This document shows, piece by piece, positions 34,195 to 44,000 of a stretch of DNA of 64,000 nucleotides. The DNA is taken from contig JAYRTJ010000005.1 of NCBI GenBank assembly GCA_041919675.1, forward strand, positions 7,556 through 71,555, in the 5' to 3' direction. The notes beneath the pieces are model-generated. The model worked only from the letters and a program-made list of their open reading frames with translations. It searched no databases and was not told the DNA's origin. Origin of the DNA: SHVO01 sp041919675. Its GTDB lineage: Bacteria; Pseudomonadota; Alphaproteobacteria; Rhodospirillales; Rhodospirillaceae. The position numbers were made by a program, and so were the translations under genes. The stretch's first letter is position 1, and each line of letters opens with the position of its first letter.

Positions 34195-35175
34195 ATTAAA
34201 GTCCTAATCACCGGCGGAACCGGGTTCATCGGCTTGCGTCTCGCGCAAAGCATTCTTGCGCGCGGCGCGCTCGCCGGTCCTTCCGGCGCGCCCCAGCGCG
34301 TGGATGAGATGGTCCTGTTCGATACGCCGTCGGCCGCGCCCCTTCCCCTCGAAGATGCGAGGGTGAAGGTGGTGCGCGGCGATATCTCCGACCCGGGCGC
34401 CGTCGCGAAACTGATCGACCGGCCGGATCTGTCGGTTTTTCATTTGGCGTCGGTGGTCAGCGGCGGCGGCGAACTCGATTTCGACCTTGCAATGCGCGTC
34501 AATCTCTATGGTCACTTGCATGTGCTCGAGGCGCTGCGCGCGCTCGGCTCCAAACCGCGCCACGTCTTCTCGAGTTCCATGGCCGTTTACGGCGGCGCGG
34601 CGCTGCCGAAAGAAGTTTCCGATTCCACGCGTCATGTTCCGCAGACGACCTATGGGATGACCAAGTCCGCGGGCGAGCTTCTCGTGAATGATTATACGCG
34701 CAAAGGCTTCATCGACGGCCGTTGCGCGCGCTTGCCCGCCGTCATTGTGCGTCCCGGCGCGCCGAACAAAGCGGCCTCGGGCTTTGTCAGCGGCGTGATC
34801 CGCGAGCCGCTGAGCGGGATCGACATGGCGCTGCCGGTGGCGCCGGAAACGGCGATGGCGGTCGCGGGTTATCGCAGCATCGTCGACAACCTGATCGAAC
34901 TACACGACCTCGACGGCGCGAAGATGGGCGACGACCGCACCGTCAACCTTCCCAACCGCACCGTCACGTTGCGCGAAATGGTCGACAGCATGCAGCGCGT
35001 CGCGGGCGGACGCAGGCTCGGCAAGGTGAGCGTGACGCCGGACCCCTTTGTCGAGAAGATCGTGGCGGGATGGCCGATGGGACTGGGCGCCGCGCGCGCG
35101 AAAGCGCTTGGCCTTACGCCGTCCGCGGAACTCGACACCGTTATCCGCGAATATATATCCGACTATGTAAAATAG
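34195..35175 (+). CDS. NAD-dependent epimerase/dehydratase, DenD-like, apparent ATT start
   Basis: 326 residues. A short-chain dehydrogenase with the N-terminal NAD-binding motif GGTGFIG directly after IKVLIT, the catalytic YxxxK (TYGMTKSAGE), and the body pattern of D-erythronate dehydrogenase (VHEM-like DEMVLFD, RPGAPNKAASGFVSG, MALPV). The first ATG-type codon in frame (34234) would delete the nucleotide-binding loop. Upstream there is no ATG, GTG or TTG before the previous stop. An ATT at 34195 sits 5 bases after GGGGAGG, where relatives have ATG-AAA (MK). The start is therefore a rare ATT, or a mutation or assembly error. Confidence 0.85.
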   Translation: MKVLITGGTGFIGLRLAQSILARGALAGPSGAPQRVDEMVLFDTPSAAPLPLEDARVKVVRGDISDPGAVAKLIDRPDLSVFHLASVVSGGGELDFDLAMRVNLYGHLHVLEALRALGSKPRHVFSSSMAVYGGAALPKEVSDSTRHVPQTTYGMTKSAGELLVNDYTRKGFIDGRCARLPAVIVRPGAPNKAASGFVSGVIREPLSGIDMALPVAPETAMAVAGYRSIVDNLIELHDLDGAKMGDDRTVNLPNRTVTLREMVDSMQRVAGGRRLGKVSVTPDPFVEKIVAGWPMGLGAARAKALGLTPSAELDTVIREYISDYVK

Positions 35176-35290
35176 CGGGACGCCCTCCTGTTACCTGAAC
35201 GTGCGCCAGGGCCTCTCCGGCAACCGGGTTTCAGGTTAGAATTCGAGGTAGCGAGTCTTTAAGATGTCGCTGTCCTGAATTCGTCCTTGC

Positions 35291-36262
35291 ATGGAGACAC
35301 GGCTGTTGGCTTTTCGTTCGCGCTATCTGCTTGTGGCGCTTCTTTGCGTTCTCTCCGCTTGCAGCACCTCCTCACCGAAAGTCTCCGATTACCTCCAGGC
35401 CCGCGCCCTTTCAAACGAGGCGCAGGCGCTGATCGATGAAGGCCGCTACGAGGAAGCCATCGAGAAGCTCAACCGCGTTATCGCCTTCGGATCTATCGAC
35501 GAAATCGACTACACACGCCGGGCGTCCGCCCACGGCAGCCTCACGCACTACGCCGAAGCCATCACCGATCTCGACCGCGCCCTGCAATTGAAGCCCGACA
35601 ATTGGCGCAGCCAGCTTTTGCGCGGCGTGTTCAAGCAGCGGCTCGGCCAGTACGACGCGGCGATCGCGGACCTCGAAGGTGTCCAGCGTCTGACGCCCGA
35701 CGCGGTCACGCCGATGCGCCGCACCGCTTATCTCAAGCTCCTCGCCGGCCAGTTCGACGAAGCGGCGGTGCGCTATCAGCGTCTGCGTTCCATCCCCGGC
35801 CAATCGAACACATCGGATCTGGGACAGGGCATGGCCATGTACCTATCCGGAAACTGGCTCGGCGCATCGGAATCTTTTGGGCGCGCGCTGAAAGAAGCGC
35901 CCGACGACAGCCTCGCCGCGCTTTGGTACGTGAAATCCGGCATGCGCGCGGGAATCTATGTGGACCGCGAACTCCTTTCCGCCGCGCTCGGCGGCGATGA
36001 AGGCGCCATGACGCGCGCCCTTCTCGCCGATTCCGAAGACGTGCCGGCGGCGGATCCGCAGGCGCTGCGCTCGAAGACCGCGCGGTGCGAGCGCGCGCTG
36101 TTCCTTGGTGCGATGCGCGTCATCAAAGCGAACGGCAATGGCGCCCGCGAGCAATACCAGGCCGCGCAACGTGAATGTCCGCGCGACAGCATCGAGGCGG
36201 CGGAAGCGCGCGCCGAACTCGACCGCCTGTCCGCGCGTGAGAACCTTCCCTCCGGCGGCTAG
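35291..36262 (+). CDS. TPR-repeat lipoprotein
   Basis: 323 residues. A hydrophobic leader with a lipobox (Leu21-Ser-Ala-Cys24) precedes a string of tetratricopeptide repeats from about residue 35 to 200 (for example EAQALIDEGRYEEAIEKLNR, HYAEAITDLDRALQLKPDN, GQYDAAIADLEGVQRLTPDA). These form a helical protein-docking surface. Resembles NlpI-like outer-membrane scaffold lipoproteins. Two late Cys are seen in the C-terminal helical part. No obvious Shine-Dalgarno. Partner unknown. Confidence 0.85.
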   Translation: METRLLAFRSRYLLVALLCVLSACSTSSPKVSDYLQARALSNEAQALIDEGRYEEAIEKLNRVIAFGSIDEIDYTRRASAHGSLTHYAEAITDLDRALQLKPDNWRSQLLRGVFKQRLGQYDAAIADLEGVQRLTPDAVTPMRRTAYLKLLAGQFDEAAVRYQRLRSIPGQSNTSDLGQGMAMYLSGNWLGASESFGRALKEAPDDSLAALWYVKSGMRAGIYVDRELLSAALGGDEGAMTRALLADSEDVPAADPQALRSKTARCERALFLGAMRVIKANGNGAREQYQAAQRECPRDSIEAAEARAELDRLSARENLPSGG

Positions 36263-36451
36263 AGCCCCGTCACCACCATCGCGCGTCTCCCGGGAACCAA
36301 GCGCCCGTCGGCACGTTGTAGAGCCGTTGATAACGCGCGATTTTGACGCCGCGAGGATTCATGCGCCCCTTGCTCTTGTGGCTGCCCGGGATTTAGGCCG
36401 TTGAAGGAGCGGCTGATGCGCATAGATATTTCCCCTCCCCAGGTGTCTTGA

Positions 36452-37972
36452 ATGTCAGGGCTCGGCCACAGGATCGCCACCGGCGCCACTTGGATCGTCC
36501 TTCAACGATTGGCCGTGCGCATCATCGGCCTCGTCAGCACGGTCATCCTCGCGCGTCTCCTGGTTCCGGAAGATTTCGGCCTGGTCGCCCTGGCGACCAC
36601 CATGCTCGCCGTTCTCGAGACATTGCTCGAACTCGGCTTCGACTTGGCGCTCATCCAAAAACAGTCGGCCGACCGCTCTCAATACGATACGGCCTGGACT
36701 CTTTCGATCGTACGCGGTGTGTTGACCGCGCTTCTGTTCGTCGCCGCCGCCTACCCGCTGGCCGACTTTTATAACGACCCGCGTTTGGCCATGGTCGTCA
36801 TGTGGCTCGCCGCGATCGCTCTTCTGAGCGGATTCCAGAACATCGGCATCGTCGAGTTCCGCATGGAACTGCGGTTCGAGCGCGAATTCCGCCTCCTTGT
36901 CGTCAGCAAGCTCGCCGCTTTTGTCGTGACCCTCGCGCTTGCCTGGTATTGGCGCGACTATCGCGCGCTTGTGGCCGGCATTCTCACGGGCAAAGCGGTC
37001 AACTTCATCCTCAGCTACACGATGCACCCTTACCGCCCCCGTCTCTCCTTGAAGGGCGCGACACTGTTTCTGCATTTCTCGAAATGGCTGCTGGTGAACA
37101 ATCTCGTCGTGCTGATCCGTCAGCGCATGGACACCTTCGTGGTGGGCAAGATGTCGAGCGCAAGCGCGCTCGGCCACTACTCGGTCGCCTACGAGATCTC
37201 CAACCTGGCGACGACCGAACTGATTTGGCCCATCTCGCGCGCGCTGTTCCCCGGCTTCGCCAAGATGCAGGGCAATCCGGCGCGCCTCGCGGCCGGTTTT
37301 GTCGCGTCGCTGGGCATCATGTTCTTTCTCGGCGCGCCGCTGGCCGTCGGCGTAGGGCTTGTCGCCGAACATATCGTGCGCATTTTCCTCGGCGCGCCGT
37401 GGATGCCGGCCGTTCCGCTGATTCAGGTTCTTAGTCTCTATGGCTTCCTGAACCTTCCCGCGGCAAACGGCCAGGCGATCTATCTCGCCATCGGCCGTCC
37501 GGACCTCATTACATGGCGCGGCCTGCCGAGCGTGCTTGTGCTTCCCCCGGCGCTGATTGGCGGCGTTCATTTCATGGGGCCCGTCGGCGCGGCCTGGGCG
37601 CTCGTGCTCAGTGCGGCCGTCGGGCTCGTCGTGCATTTCTGGCTGATCAAGCGTCAACTCACCGTGGCCGCAAAGGACATCGTCGGCGCCCTGTGGCGTC
37701 CGAGCCTTGCGTTGGGCGCGATGGCCGCGGCGGTGTTGGTTATCGATCGTGCCTGGCCCGACGAAGAGACGCTCGCGCAAGGCCTCCTGCAGACGATGAC
37801 CCTCGCCGCGGCGGGCGCCCTCACCTACTTTGGGACCGTCGCGATTCTATGGCTGGCCGCCGGGCGCCCCGACGGAACCGAAACGCGAATTCTTGGCACC
37901 GTTGAAGAATGGCTGGCGGTGAGACGGCGTGCCGGCGCGGCGATCCCGCGGTCGGAACCTCCACCGGCCTAG
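36452..37972 (+). CDS. Polysaccharide flippase, Wzx/MOP superfamily
   Basis: 506 residues with about 12-14 hydrophobic segments and the N-terminal pattern of Wzx/lipopolysaccharide exporters (GATWIVLQRLAVRIIGLVST, ILARLLVPEDFGLVALA). It moves lipid-linked glycans across the inner membrane in MOP-superfamily transporters. A short charged C-terminal tail follows. No glycosyltransferase gene is adjacent, so the glycan cannot be guessed. Confidence 0.9.
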   Translation: MSGLGHRIATGATWIVLQRLAVRIIGLVSTVILARLLVPEDFGLVALATTMLAVLETLLELGFDLALIQKQSADRSQYDTAWTLSIVRGVLTALLFVAAAYPLADFYNDPRLAMVVMWLAAIALLSGFQNIGIVEFRMELRFEREFRLLVVSKLAAFVVTLALAWYWRDYRALVAGILTGKAVNFILSYTMHPYRPRLSLKGATLFLHFSKWLLVNNLVVLIRQRMDTFVVGKMSSASALGHYSVAYEISNLATTELIWPISRALFPGFAKMQGNPARLAAGFVASLGIMFFLGAPLAVGVGLVAEHIVRIFLGAPWMPAVPLIQVLSLYGFLNLPAANGQAIYLAIGRPDLITWRGLPSVLVLPPALIGGVHFMGPVGAAWALVLSAAVGLVVHFWLIKRQLTVAAKDIVGALWRPSLALGAMAAAVLVIDRAWPDEETLAQGLLQTMTLAAAGALTYFGTVAILWLAAGRPDGTETRILGTVEEWLAVRRRAGAAIPRSEPPPA

Positions 37973-38084
37973 TCCCGGCGTTGCCGGCCCGCCAAATTTT
38001 TCTCGCGCGTTTCGCACGCGCCGGCGGGGAGGAAATGGGCCGTAAAGGGTTCCACCTCAAGTTATTTTTGCCTCAAAACTTGTT

Positions 38085-38093
38085 TTATCCACA
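38085..38093 (+). other. Single perfect DnaA-box sequence
   Basis: TTATCCACA is the strong DnaA-box consensus. It lies in an AT-rich part of the 258-base gap before the first receiver gene, inside a small hairpin (CTTGT/ACAAG). It stands alone, so no replication origin is claimed. DnaA could still act here as a transcription factor. Confidence 0.35.
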
Positions 38094-38230
38094 AGGTTGC
38101 GGTTACGCCACCCCCGGTAGCGTCTTTGCGGGATGGTGTGTATTGTTAGTCATCGCTGCACCGGAGAATTTTCAATCAATAATGTAGCGAACCGTTTTGT
38201 GACAACTGCCGTCTGTCTCAACTGGTGGTC

Positions 38231-38977
38231 ATGACCTTCGCGCCAGGTTCTTCCGGTGAACTCGACTTCTCCAAGATCAGCTTCCTGGTCGTGGACGATA
38301 AGCCCTTCTTCCGCGAAATGGTTCATGCGGCCCTGCGGGGGCGCAGCCGCGCGCTGCGCGACGCCACGACCATCGACAAAGGAGTCGAGGTGCTTCGCCA
38401 CTACGGACACGACATCAACTGCATCATTTCCGACTGGGATATGACACCCCTCGGCGGGCTCGATCTTCTGCGCATGGTGCGCGCGCGCCTGATCCCGACT
38501 GTCTCGCCGCGTGTCAGCTACGTGATCTTGACCGCGCGCGCCGACACCTCGGCGGTGAAGTGCGCGATCGATCTCGACGTCAACGGGTTCGCCGTCGCGC
38601 CGCTCTCGATCGAAAAATTGGTGAAGACAATTGGAAGCGCGCTGCGGCGTACGTGGATGCTGCATCAATCGGTGCACTACGCAGCCGTGGCGCCCGTCGT
38701 TCCGGCGCCGCTCTCGAACGATACACCGGCGCCGAAAGCCGCCGCTCCGGCGCAACAGGCGCGCAAGCCCGCGCCGCCCACAGGGACGCCGCTCAAGAAT
38801 GTCCGGATCTGCGGGATCGATGCCGTACAGCCCGGCGCGATCCTCGCGAAAGACCTGCGCGATCAGGACGGGCGGCTCCTGCTTGCCACCGGGACGGAAC
38901 TCCGGGCGAGTTTAATCGACCGGGTGCGCGGCGCGGTGCGGTGCGTATGGATCGGCGACAATCCGAACGGGGCATAA
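38231..38977 (+). CDS. Receiver-domain protein lacking the switch lysine, paralogue 1
   Basis: 248 residues from the ATG at 38231 (a GTG two codons upstream is possible). A CheY-like receiver spans about residues 14-135: acidic pair Asp22-Asp23, phosphoacceptor Asp68 (SDWDMT) and Thr101 (ILTARAD). The conserved beta5 lysine is Ala123 (AVAPLS instead of xVKP). A Pro/Ala linker precedes a C-terminal segment (about 195-240, IDAVQPGAILAKDLRDQDG) like the region found before HD-GYP domains, but no HD-GYP follows. No output domain is recognised. Paralogue of the next gene. Confidence 0.85.
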   Translation: MTFAPGSSGELDFSKISFLVVDDKPFFREMVHAALRGRSRALRDATTIDKGVEVLRHYGHDINCIISDWDMTPLGGLDLLRMVRARLIPTVSPRVSYVILTARADTSAVKCAIDLDVNGFAVAPLSIEKLVKTIGSALRRTWMLHQSVHYAAVAPVVPAPLSNDTPAPKAAAPAQQARKPAPPTGTPLKNVRICGIDAVQPGAILAKDLRDQDGRLLLATGTELRASLIDRVRGAVRCVWIGDNPNGA

Positions 38978-39119
38978 ACCCCGCGAAATCGCGCGGTTTT
39001 GCCTCTATGAACGCGGAACCAAACTTCAATCCGATACGTTGACTCTTCTCCCTGCAAGCCGGACACCGTGCTGACGGGCGGACGGGGGGACTTTCTCAAC
39101 CATTGGATAGAGGTCGACC

Positions 39120-39884
39120 ATGATCGCCGCCCACGGCCCTCACGCCGACGTCAATCTTTCCCGCGTCGGTTTTCTCATTGTCGACGATAAGCCGATGTCG
39201 CGCGAAATGGCGCACACCGCGCTGATCGACCGGGCGCGCAAAGTCCGCCAGACCATGAGCGTCGAAAAGGCGGCCGAGATTCTTACGCAGCCGGACGCGG
39301 ACGTCGAATGCGTCGTCGCCGATTGGGATATGTTGCCCGTGGGCGGGCTGGAACTTCTGCGCATGATCCGCTGCCGGGCGCTGCCGAATGTCGATCCGCG
39401 CACCAATTTTGTGATTTTCACCGCACGCGCCGAAGAGGCCGCCGTCAAATGCGCCGTGGAACTCGACGTCAACGGCTTCGCGGCCGCCCCGCTTTCCTTG
39501 GATAAATTGGCCCGCACGATCGGTGCGGCCGTGGCGCGCACCTGGAACTTGCAGGACATCGGCCACTATGCGTCGGTGCCGTGCGTCGTTCCGCCGCCCG
39601 CGCCGTCACAGCCCATCGTTTCCCGCACACCGGCGACCATGGCGGGGGCTTGCGGCAGTTCACCGTTCGGGCACGTGCAGACGCACGGCCGGCGTCCGGC
39701 GGGCGTGCGCATGTGTGGCCTGAATGACATTCAGCCGGGCTCGATCCTTGCGCGCGATATCCGCGATGTTCATGGAACCTTGCTGCTGCGGACGGGAACC
39801 GCCCTGGAACCGTCGATGATCGGCCGGCTAAGGAAGGCGGCGGGCGCGGCCGCGGACCGCTATCAGGTGTGGGTCCGCACCTAG
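39120..39884 (+). CDS. Receiver-domain protein lacking the switch lysine, paralogue 2
   Basis: 254 residues. It aligns without gaps to paralogue 1 over the first 130 residues, with Asp22-Asp23, Asp68 (ADWDML) and Thr101 conserved and the lysine again replaced by Ala123 (AAAPLS). Its linker differs (several Pro, His and Cys), but the C-terminal LNDIQPGSILARDIRDVHG segment is conserved. Tandem duplication followed by divergence is likely. No histidine kinase is encoded nearby. Confidence 0.85.
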   Translation: MIAAHGPHADVNLSRVGFLIVDDKPMSREMAHTALIDRARKVRQTMSVEKAAEILTQPDADVECVVADWDMLPVGGLELLRMIRCRALPNVDPRTNFVIFTARAEEAAVKCAVELDVNGFAAAPLSLDKLARTIGAAVARTWNLQDIGHYASVPCVVPPPAPSQPIVSRTPATMAGACGSSPFGHVQTHGRRPAGVRMCGLNDIQPGSILARDIRDVHGTLLLRTGTALEPSMIGRLRKAAGAAADRYQVWVRT

Positions 39885-39916
39885 CGGCGGGCCGCCGGGC
39901 GGCCTAAGATGACGCC

Positions 39917-40576
39917 ATGCGCATCGATATCGTCTTCGACACGGTCTGCCCCTGGTGCTTCGTCGGCAAGCGCCGGTTCGACCGCGCCCTCAAGGCCCGC
40001 CCCCATCTCAAGCCCGAACTGCGTTACCGGTCGTTTCTGCTCAATCCGGATTTGCCGCCGCAAGGTGTGGACCGGCGCGAATATCTGGAACGCAAGTTCG
40101 GCGGCAGCCACCAGTACGACCGGATCGCCGAGGCGTTGGTTTACACGGGCAAGGCCGAAGGCATCGATTTCGCGCTCGATAAGATCAAGCGCGTTCCCAA
40201 CTCGGCGAATTCGCATCGCCTCGTGCGCCTTGCCCATACGCTCGGGCGGCAGGCCGAGGCGGTCGAATTGCTGTTCAGCGCATTCTTCGAGCAGGGCTTG
40301 GATCTCGGCAATGTCGAGGTGCTGATCCGCCTCGCCGAACAGATCGGTATCGAGCGCCACATGGCCCATGCGCATCTCTCGGGCGACAGCGACCTCAACG
40401 CCGTCTATACGGAAAATGCGCGGATGCACCGCCTCGGCATCACCGGCGTTCCCTGCTTCATCTTTAACGAAGGCCGGGCCATCGCGGGCGCGCAGGAGCC
40501 TGAAATCCTCATCCGCATGATCGACATGGCCGTGGCGCAGGATGCCGAACGCCCCGCCATGCAGAGCAGCGGTTAA
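39917..40576 (+). CDS. DsbA/FrnE-like thioredoxin-fold oxidoreductase
   Basis: 219 residues, no signal peptide, so cytoplasmic. The N-terminal DTVCPWCFVGKRR carries the CxxC redox pair (Cys11, Cys14), typical of the FrnE/2-hydroxychromene isomerase branch of DsbA proteins. The cis-Pro loop is TGVPCFIFN. It may act in disulfide isomerisation or polyketide-type chemistry; the substrate is unknown. It starts 32 bases after the receiver pair. Confidence 0.9.
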   Translation: MRIDIVFDTVCPWCFVGKRRFDRALKARPHLKPELRYRSFLLNPDLPPQGVDRREYLERKFGGSHQYDRIAEALVYTGKAEGIDFALDKIKRVPNSANSHRLVRLAHTLGRQAEAVELLFSAFFEQGLDLGNVEVLIRLAEQIGIERHMAHAHLSGDSDLNAVYTENARMHRLGITGVPCFIFNEGRAIAGAQEPEILIRMIDMAVAQDAERPAMQSSG

Positions 40577-40601
40577 ATCTTTTCACCCGCGGCGCCTCGC
40601 A

Positions 40602-40650
40602 ATCTAATTTTTTAGATGAAAATTGTAGTATAACTTATTGTTTCTACAAT
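40602..40650. promoter_or_regulatory. AT-rich island with two inverted repeats
   Basis: ATCTAA (40602-40607) and TTAGAT (40612-40617) form a perfect palindrome with spacer TTTT. ATTGTAG (40622-40628) and CTACAAT (40644-40650) form a second one with a 15-base spacer. Both lie in AT-rich DNA between the DsbA-like gene and the 94-residue gene. They may be operators for the latter, or a weak terminator of the former. Confidence 0.4.
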
Positions 40651-40759
40651 AAATAATACTAGTGGTTGCGCCTTCAATCGCGCTGGAGCGTTAACCTTTT
40701 TCTTACCAACGCCGGACCATTCTGACCCTCCGCCTAGTCGTTCAGCGAAGGTAAATGCG

Positions 40760-41044
40760 ATGTCCGAACAGTGTGATCACGCTTTCAAGGTTCTGGTGAA
40801 TACCTCAAAGTTCGAAGCCGTGGTCGCGCAGTCGTGCAAGGCCGCCTACGCCGTCGAGATGATCGCTCACGACCCGACAGTCATTCCTCACGTGCGGGTC
40901 TTCAACGTCGTCTTCGCGAGCCCCGAGGACCGCGACCGCGTTCGTATCGCCATGCGTTTCCTCGAAAAGGAACAGGCCGAGCTCGCCAAGGTCAAAAGCC
41001 AGCCCCCTGGACCGACTCTCGCCCGCCGCCTCGTCAGCGCTTAA
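40760..41044 (+). CDS. Conserved-looking small hypothetical protein
   Basis: 94 residues (MSEQCDHAFKVLVNTSKF), charged and soluble, with a predicted mixed alpha/beta core and a basic tail. Its stop TAA (41042-41044) shares bases with the oppositely oriented mfd stop. An AT-rich control region with two palindromes lies upstream. I do not recognise a family. The composition and isolated promoter region favour a real gene. Confidence 0.65.
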   Translation: MSEQCDHAFKVLVNTSKFEAVVAQSCKAAYAVEMIAHDPTVIPHVRVFNVVFASPEDRDRVRIAMRFLEKEQAELAKVKSQPPGPTLARRLVSA

Positions 41045-44000
41045 GCGGCTTTCTCCGCCAACTTCGCCATACGTCCAAGGACTGTCTGAAGTCCCTTGAT
41101 CCGCGCGCTTGGGGTGTCCCAAGGACGAATGAAGACGATCTTCTGATCGGGGCGCAGCTTTACCGTGCCCGCCTGCTCGGCGATGAAATCCACAAGGCCT
41201 TTGGCGTTCGGGAAGCTATTGTTCTTGAGCGATACGACGGCGCCCTTCGGGCCCGCATCGACCTTTTCCACGTTGGCTTTGCGGCACAGCGCCTTGATGC
41301 CGACGACGTCGAGCAGGTTCTCGACTTCCGGCGGCAGCGGGCCAAAGCGGTCGATGAGTTCGGCCGCGAAGCCGTCGATCTCGTCGCGGTCCGCAAGCTC
41401 GCCGATACGGCGGTAGAGCGAAAGGCGGATGCCGAGATCCTTGACGTAGGTGTCCGGAATAAGCACCGGCGCGCCCGTGTTGATCTGCGGCGACCATTCC
41501 TCGGACACCGGCCCGGCGTCTTCGTCCTCGCCGGCCCGCGCGGCGGCAACGGCCTCTTCCAGAAGGTGCTGATAAAGTTCGACGCCCACTTCCTTGATGT
41601 GGCCCGACTGCTCGTCGCCGAGAAGATTGCCCGCGCCGCGGATGTCGAGATCGTGACTGGCCAGCGAGAAACCCGCGCCGAGGCTGTCGAGGGTCTGCAT
41701 GACGTCCAGGCGCTTTTGCGCCGTCGGGGTCGGCTTCCGGTCCGGCGGCAGGGTCAGATAGGCGTAGCCGCGCGCCTTGCCGCGCCCGACACGTCCGCGC
41801 AACTGATAGAGCGCCGAGAGGCCGAACATATCGGCCCGGTGGATGAGGATGGTGTTGACCTGCGGCATATCGAGGCCGGACTCGATGATATTGGTCGCGA
41901 GCAGGATATCGAACTTGCCTTCACTGAACGACGTCATGACGTCTTCCAGCGCCGTCGGGCTCATCTGACCATGCGCGACCGCGTATTTCACTTCCGGCAC
42001 GAGTTTGCGCAGACGCTCGGCGACGCCGTCGATGTCCGCGACACGCGGGCAGACATAGAAGCACTGGCCGCCGCGGAAACGTTCGCGCAGGATCGCCTCG
42101 CGAACGACCACGGGGTCGAACGGCAACACGAAGGTGCGTACCGCGAGACGGTCGACCGGAGGCGTCGCGATCAAGCTCATCTCGCGCACGCCGCTGAGGG
42201 CCATTTGCAGGGTGCGTGGAATTGGCGTTGCCGTAAGCGTCAGCACATGCACTTCGGCCCGCAGCTGCTTGAGGCGTTCCTTGTGCGCGACCCCGAAATG
42301 CTGCTCCTCGTCGACGATGAGAAGACCCAGGTCCTTGAACGCGATGCTCTTTGCCAGCAGCGCATGGGTGCCGATGACGACGTCGATGGTTCCGTCGGCG
42401 AGCCCCTCTTTGACCGCCGCGGCGTCTTTTGCCGTGACCAGGCGCGAGAGCTGCGCAATGCGCAGCGGAAAACCCTTGAAGCGTTCGGTGAAACCACGCG
42501 CGTGCTGACGCGCAAGAAGGGTCGTCGGCACGACGACGGCGACCTGCATGCCGCTCATGGCCGCGACAAAGGCGGCGCGCAGCGCGACTTCCGTCTTGCC
42601 GAACCCGACGTCGCCGCACACCAGGCGGTCCATCGGACGCCCCTTGCCCAGGTCGTCGATGGTATCGGAGATGGCTTTGATCTGATCGTCCGTCTCGGCA
42701 TAGGGGAAGCGCGCGCAAAACTCCTCGAACAGGCCTTCGGCCGGCGCGACGACCGGCGCTTCCTTGACCTGGCGGTCGGCGGCGATCTTGATGAGCTGCT
42801 CGGCCATGTCGCGGATGCGCTGCTTGAGCTTGGCCTTGCGCGCCTGCCAGGCCGCGCCGCCTAATTTGTCGAGCTGAACGCCGGCCTGCTCCGAGCCGAA
42901 GCGCGAGAGGACGTCGATATTCTCGACGGGCACATACAAGCGGTCATTGCCGGAGTATGTGATGCGCAAGCAATCGTGCGGCGCGCCGCCGACGGTCAGG
43001 GTCTCAAGGCCTTCGTAGCGGCCGATCCCGTGCTCGACATGGACGATGAGGTCGCCTTCGCCGATTTGCGAGGCGTCGGCAATGAAGGCGTCCGCGCGGC
43101 GCTTCTTGCGGGCCGTACGCACCAGACGGTCGCCAAGCAGATCCTGCTCGGTCGTCAGCGCGAGATCCCTGGTCGTGAAGCCGCGTTCCAGGGCGACCGC
43201 CGTCACAACCAGCAGCGACGGATCGGCGGCCAAAGCGTCCTGCCACGTATCGACGGGCAGAATCTTTTCCTGCCCATGGTCGCGCAAGAGACCGGCGATG
43301 CGGAGCTTGGAGCCCGCGCTGGCCGTGGCCAGAACGACCTTGCGATTCTCGCCCTGCTGCGCCTTCACATGCGCCACGAAGGCTTCGTAGATATTCTCGT
43401 TGGGACGCGCGCGCACATCGGCGAAATCGCGGCCCAAACGCCCGCCGGCATCCTCGCCGCCGCCGACATCCGCAGCCGCATAGGAGCGGAACGCCGCCAC
43501 GTGCCGGCCACGCAGCAGCGTCATCCAATCGGCTTCGTCGAGGAACATCGTCTCCGGCGGCACCGGGTGATAGACGATGCCCTCTTCGATCGAGAGATCC
43601 TTCTTGCCCGCGCTCGCTTTATCGACGATGCGCCGCGCCTCGTAATAGTCGCGGATCGTCTCGAAACGCACCGCGACGGATTCCTCGATGTCCTGATCGA
43701 GACTGATGCTTGCATTCGGCAGGTAATCGAGAATTGTCCCGAGGCCGTCGTGGAACAACGGCAGCCAATGCTCCTGGCCGAGGAATTTCCGGCCCTGGGA
43801 GACCGATTCATACAGGGCGTCATTGTCCGCCGCCGCGCCGAACAATTCACGGTACTTGGTGCGGAACCGCGCGATGGAGTCCGGCGTCAGCACCGTTTCA
43901 CTCATGGGTTTGAGCGAGATGCCGGTGCGCGTCCCGGTCGTGCGCTGGCTGACGGGATCGAAGGTGCGGATGGTCTCGATATCGTCGCCGAAAAGATCGA

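Noticed and set aside
36270..36362. 30-codon minus-strand ORF (MNPRGVKIARYQRLYN)
   Set aside because: It looks protein-like in places but is too short, has no clear ribosome-binding site, and I know no family. Not annotated.
38085..38093. Possible replication origin at a perfect DnaA box
   Set aside because: Only one box was seen, with no cluster of boxes, no unwinding element recognised, and no dnaA, dnaN or parAB nearby.
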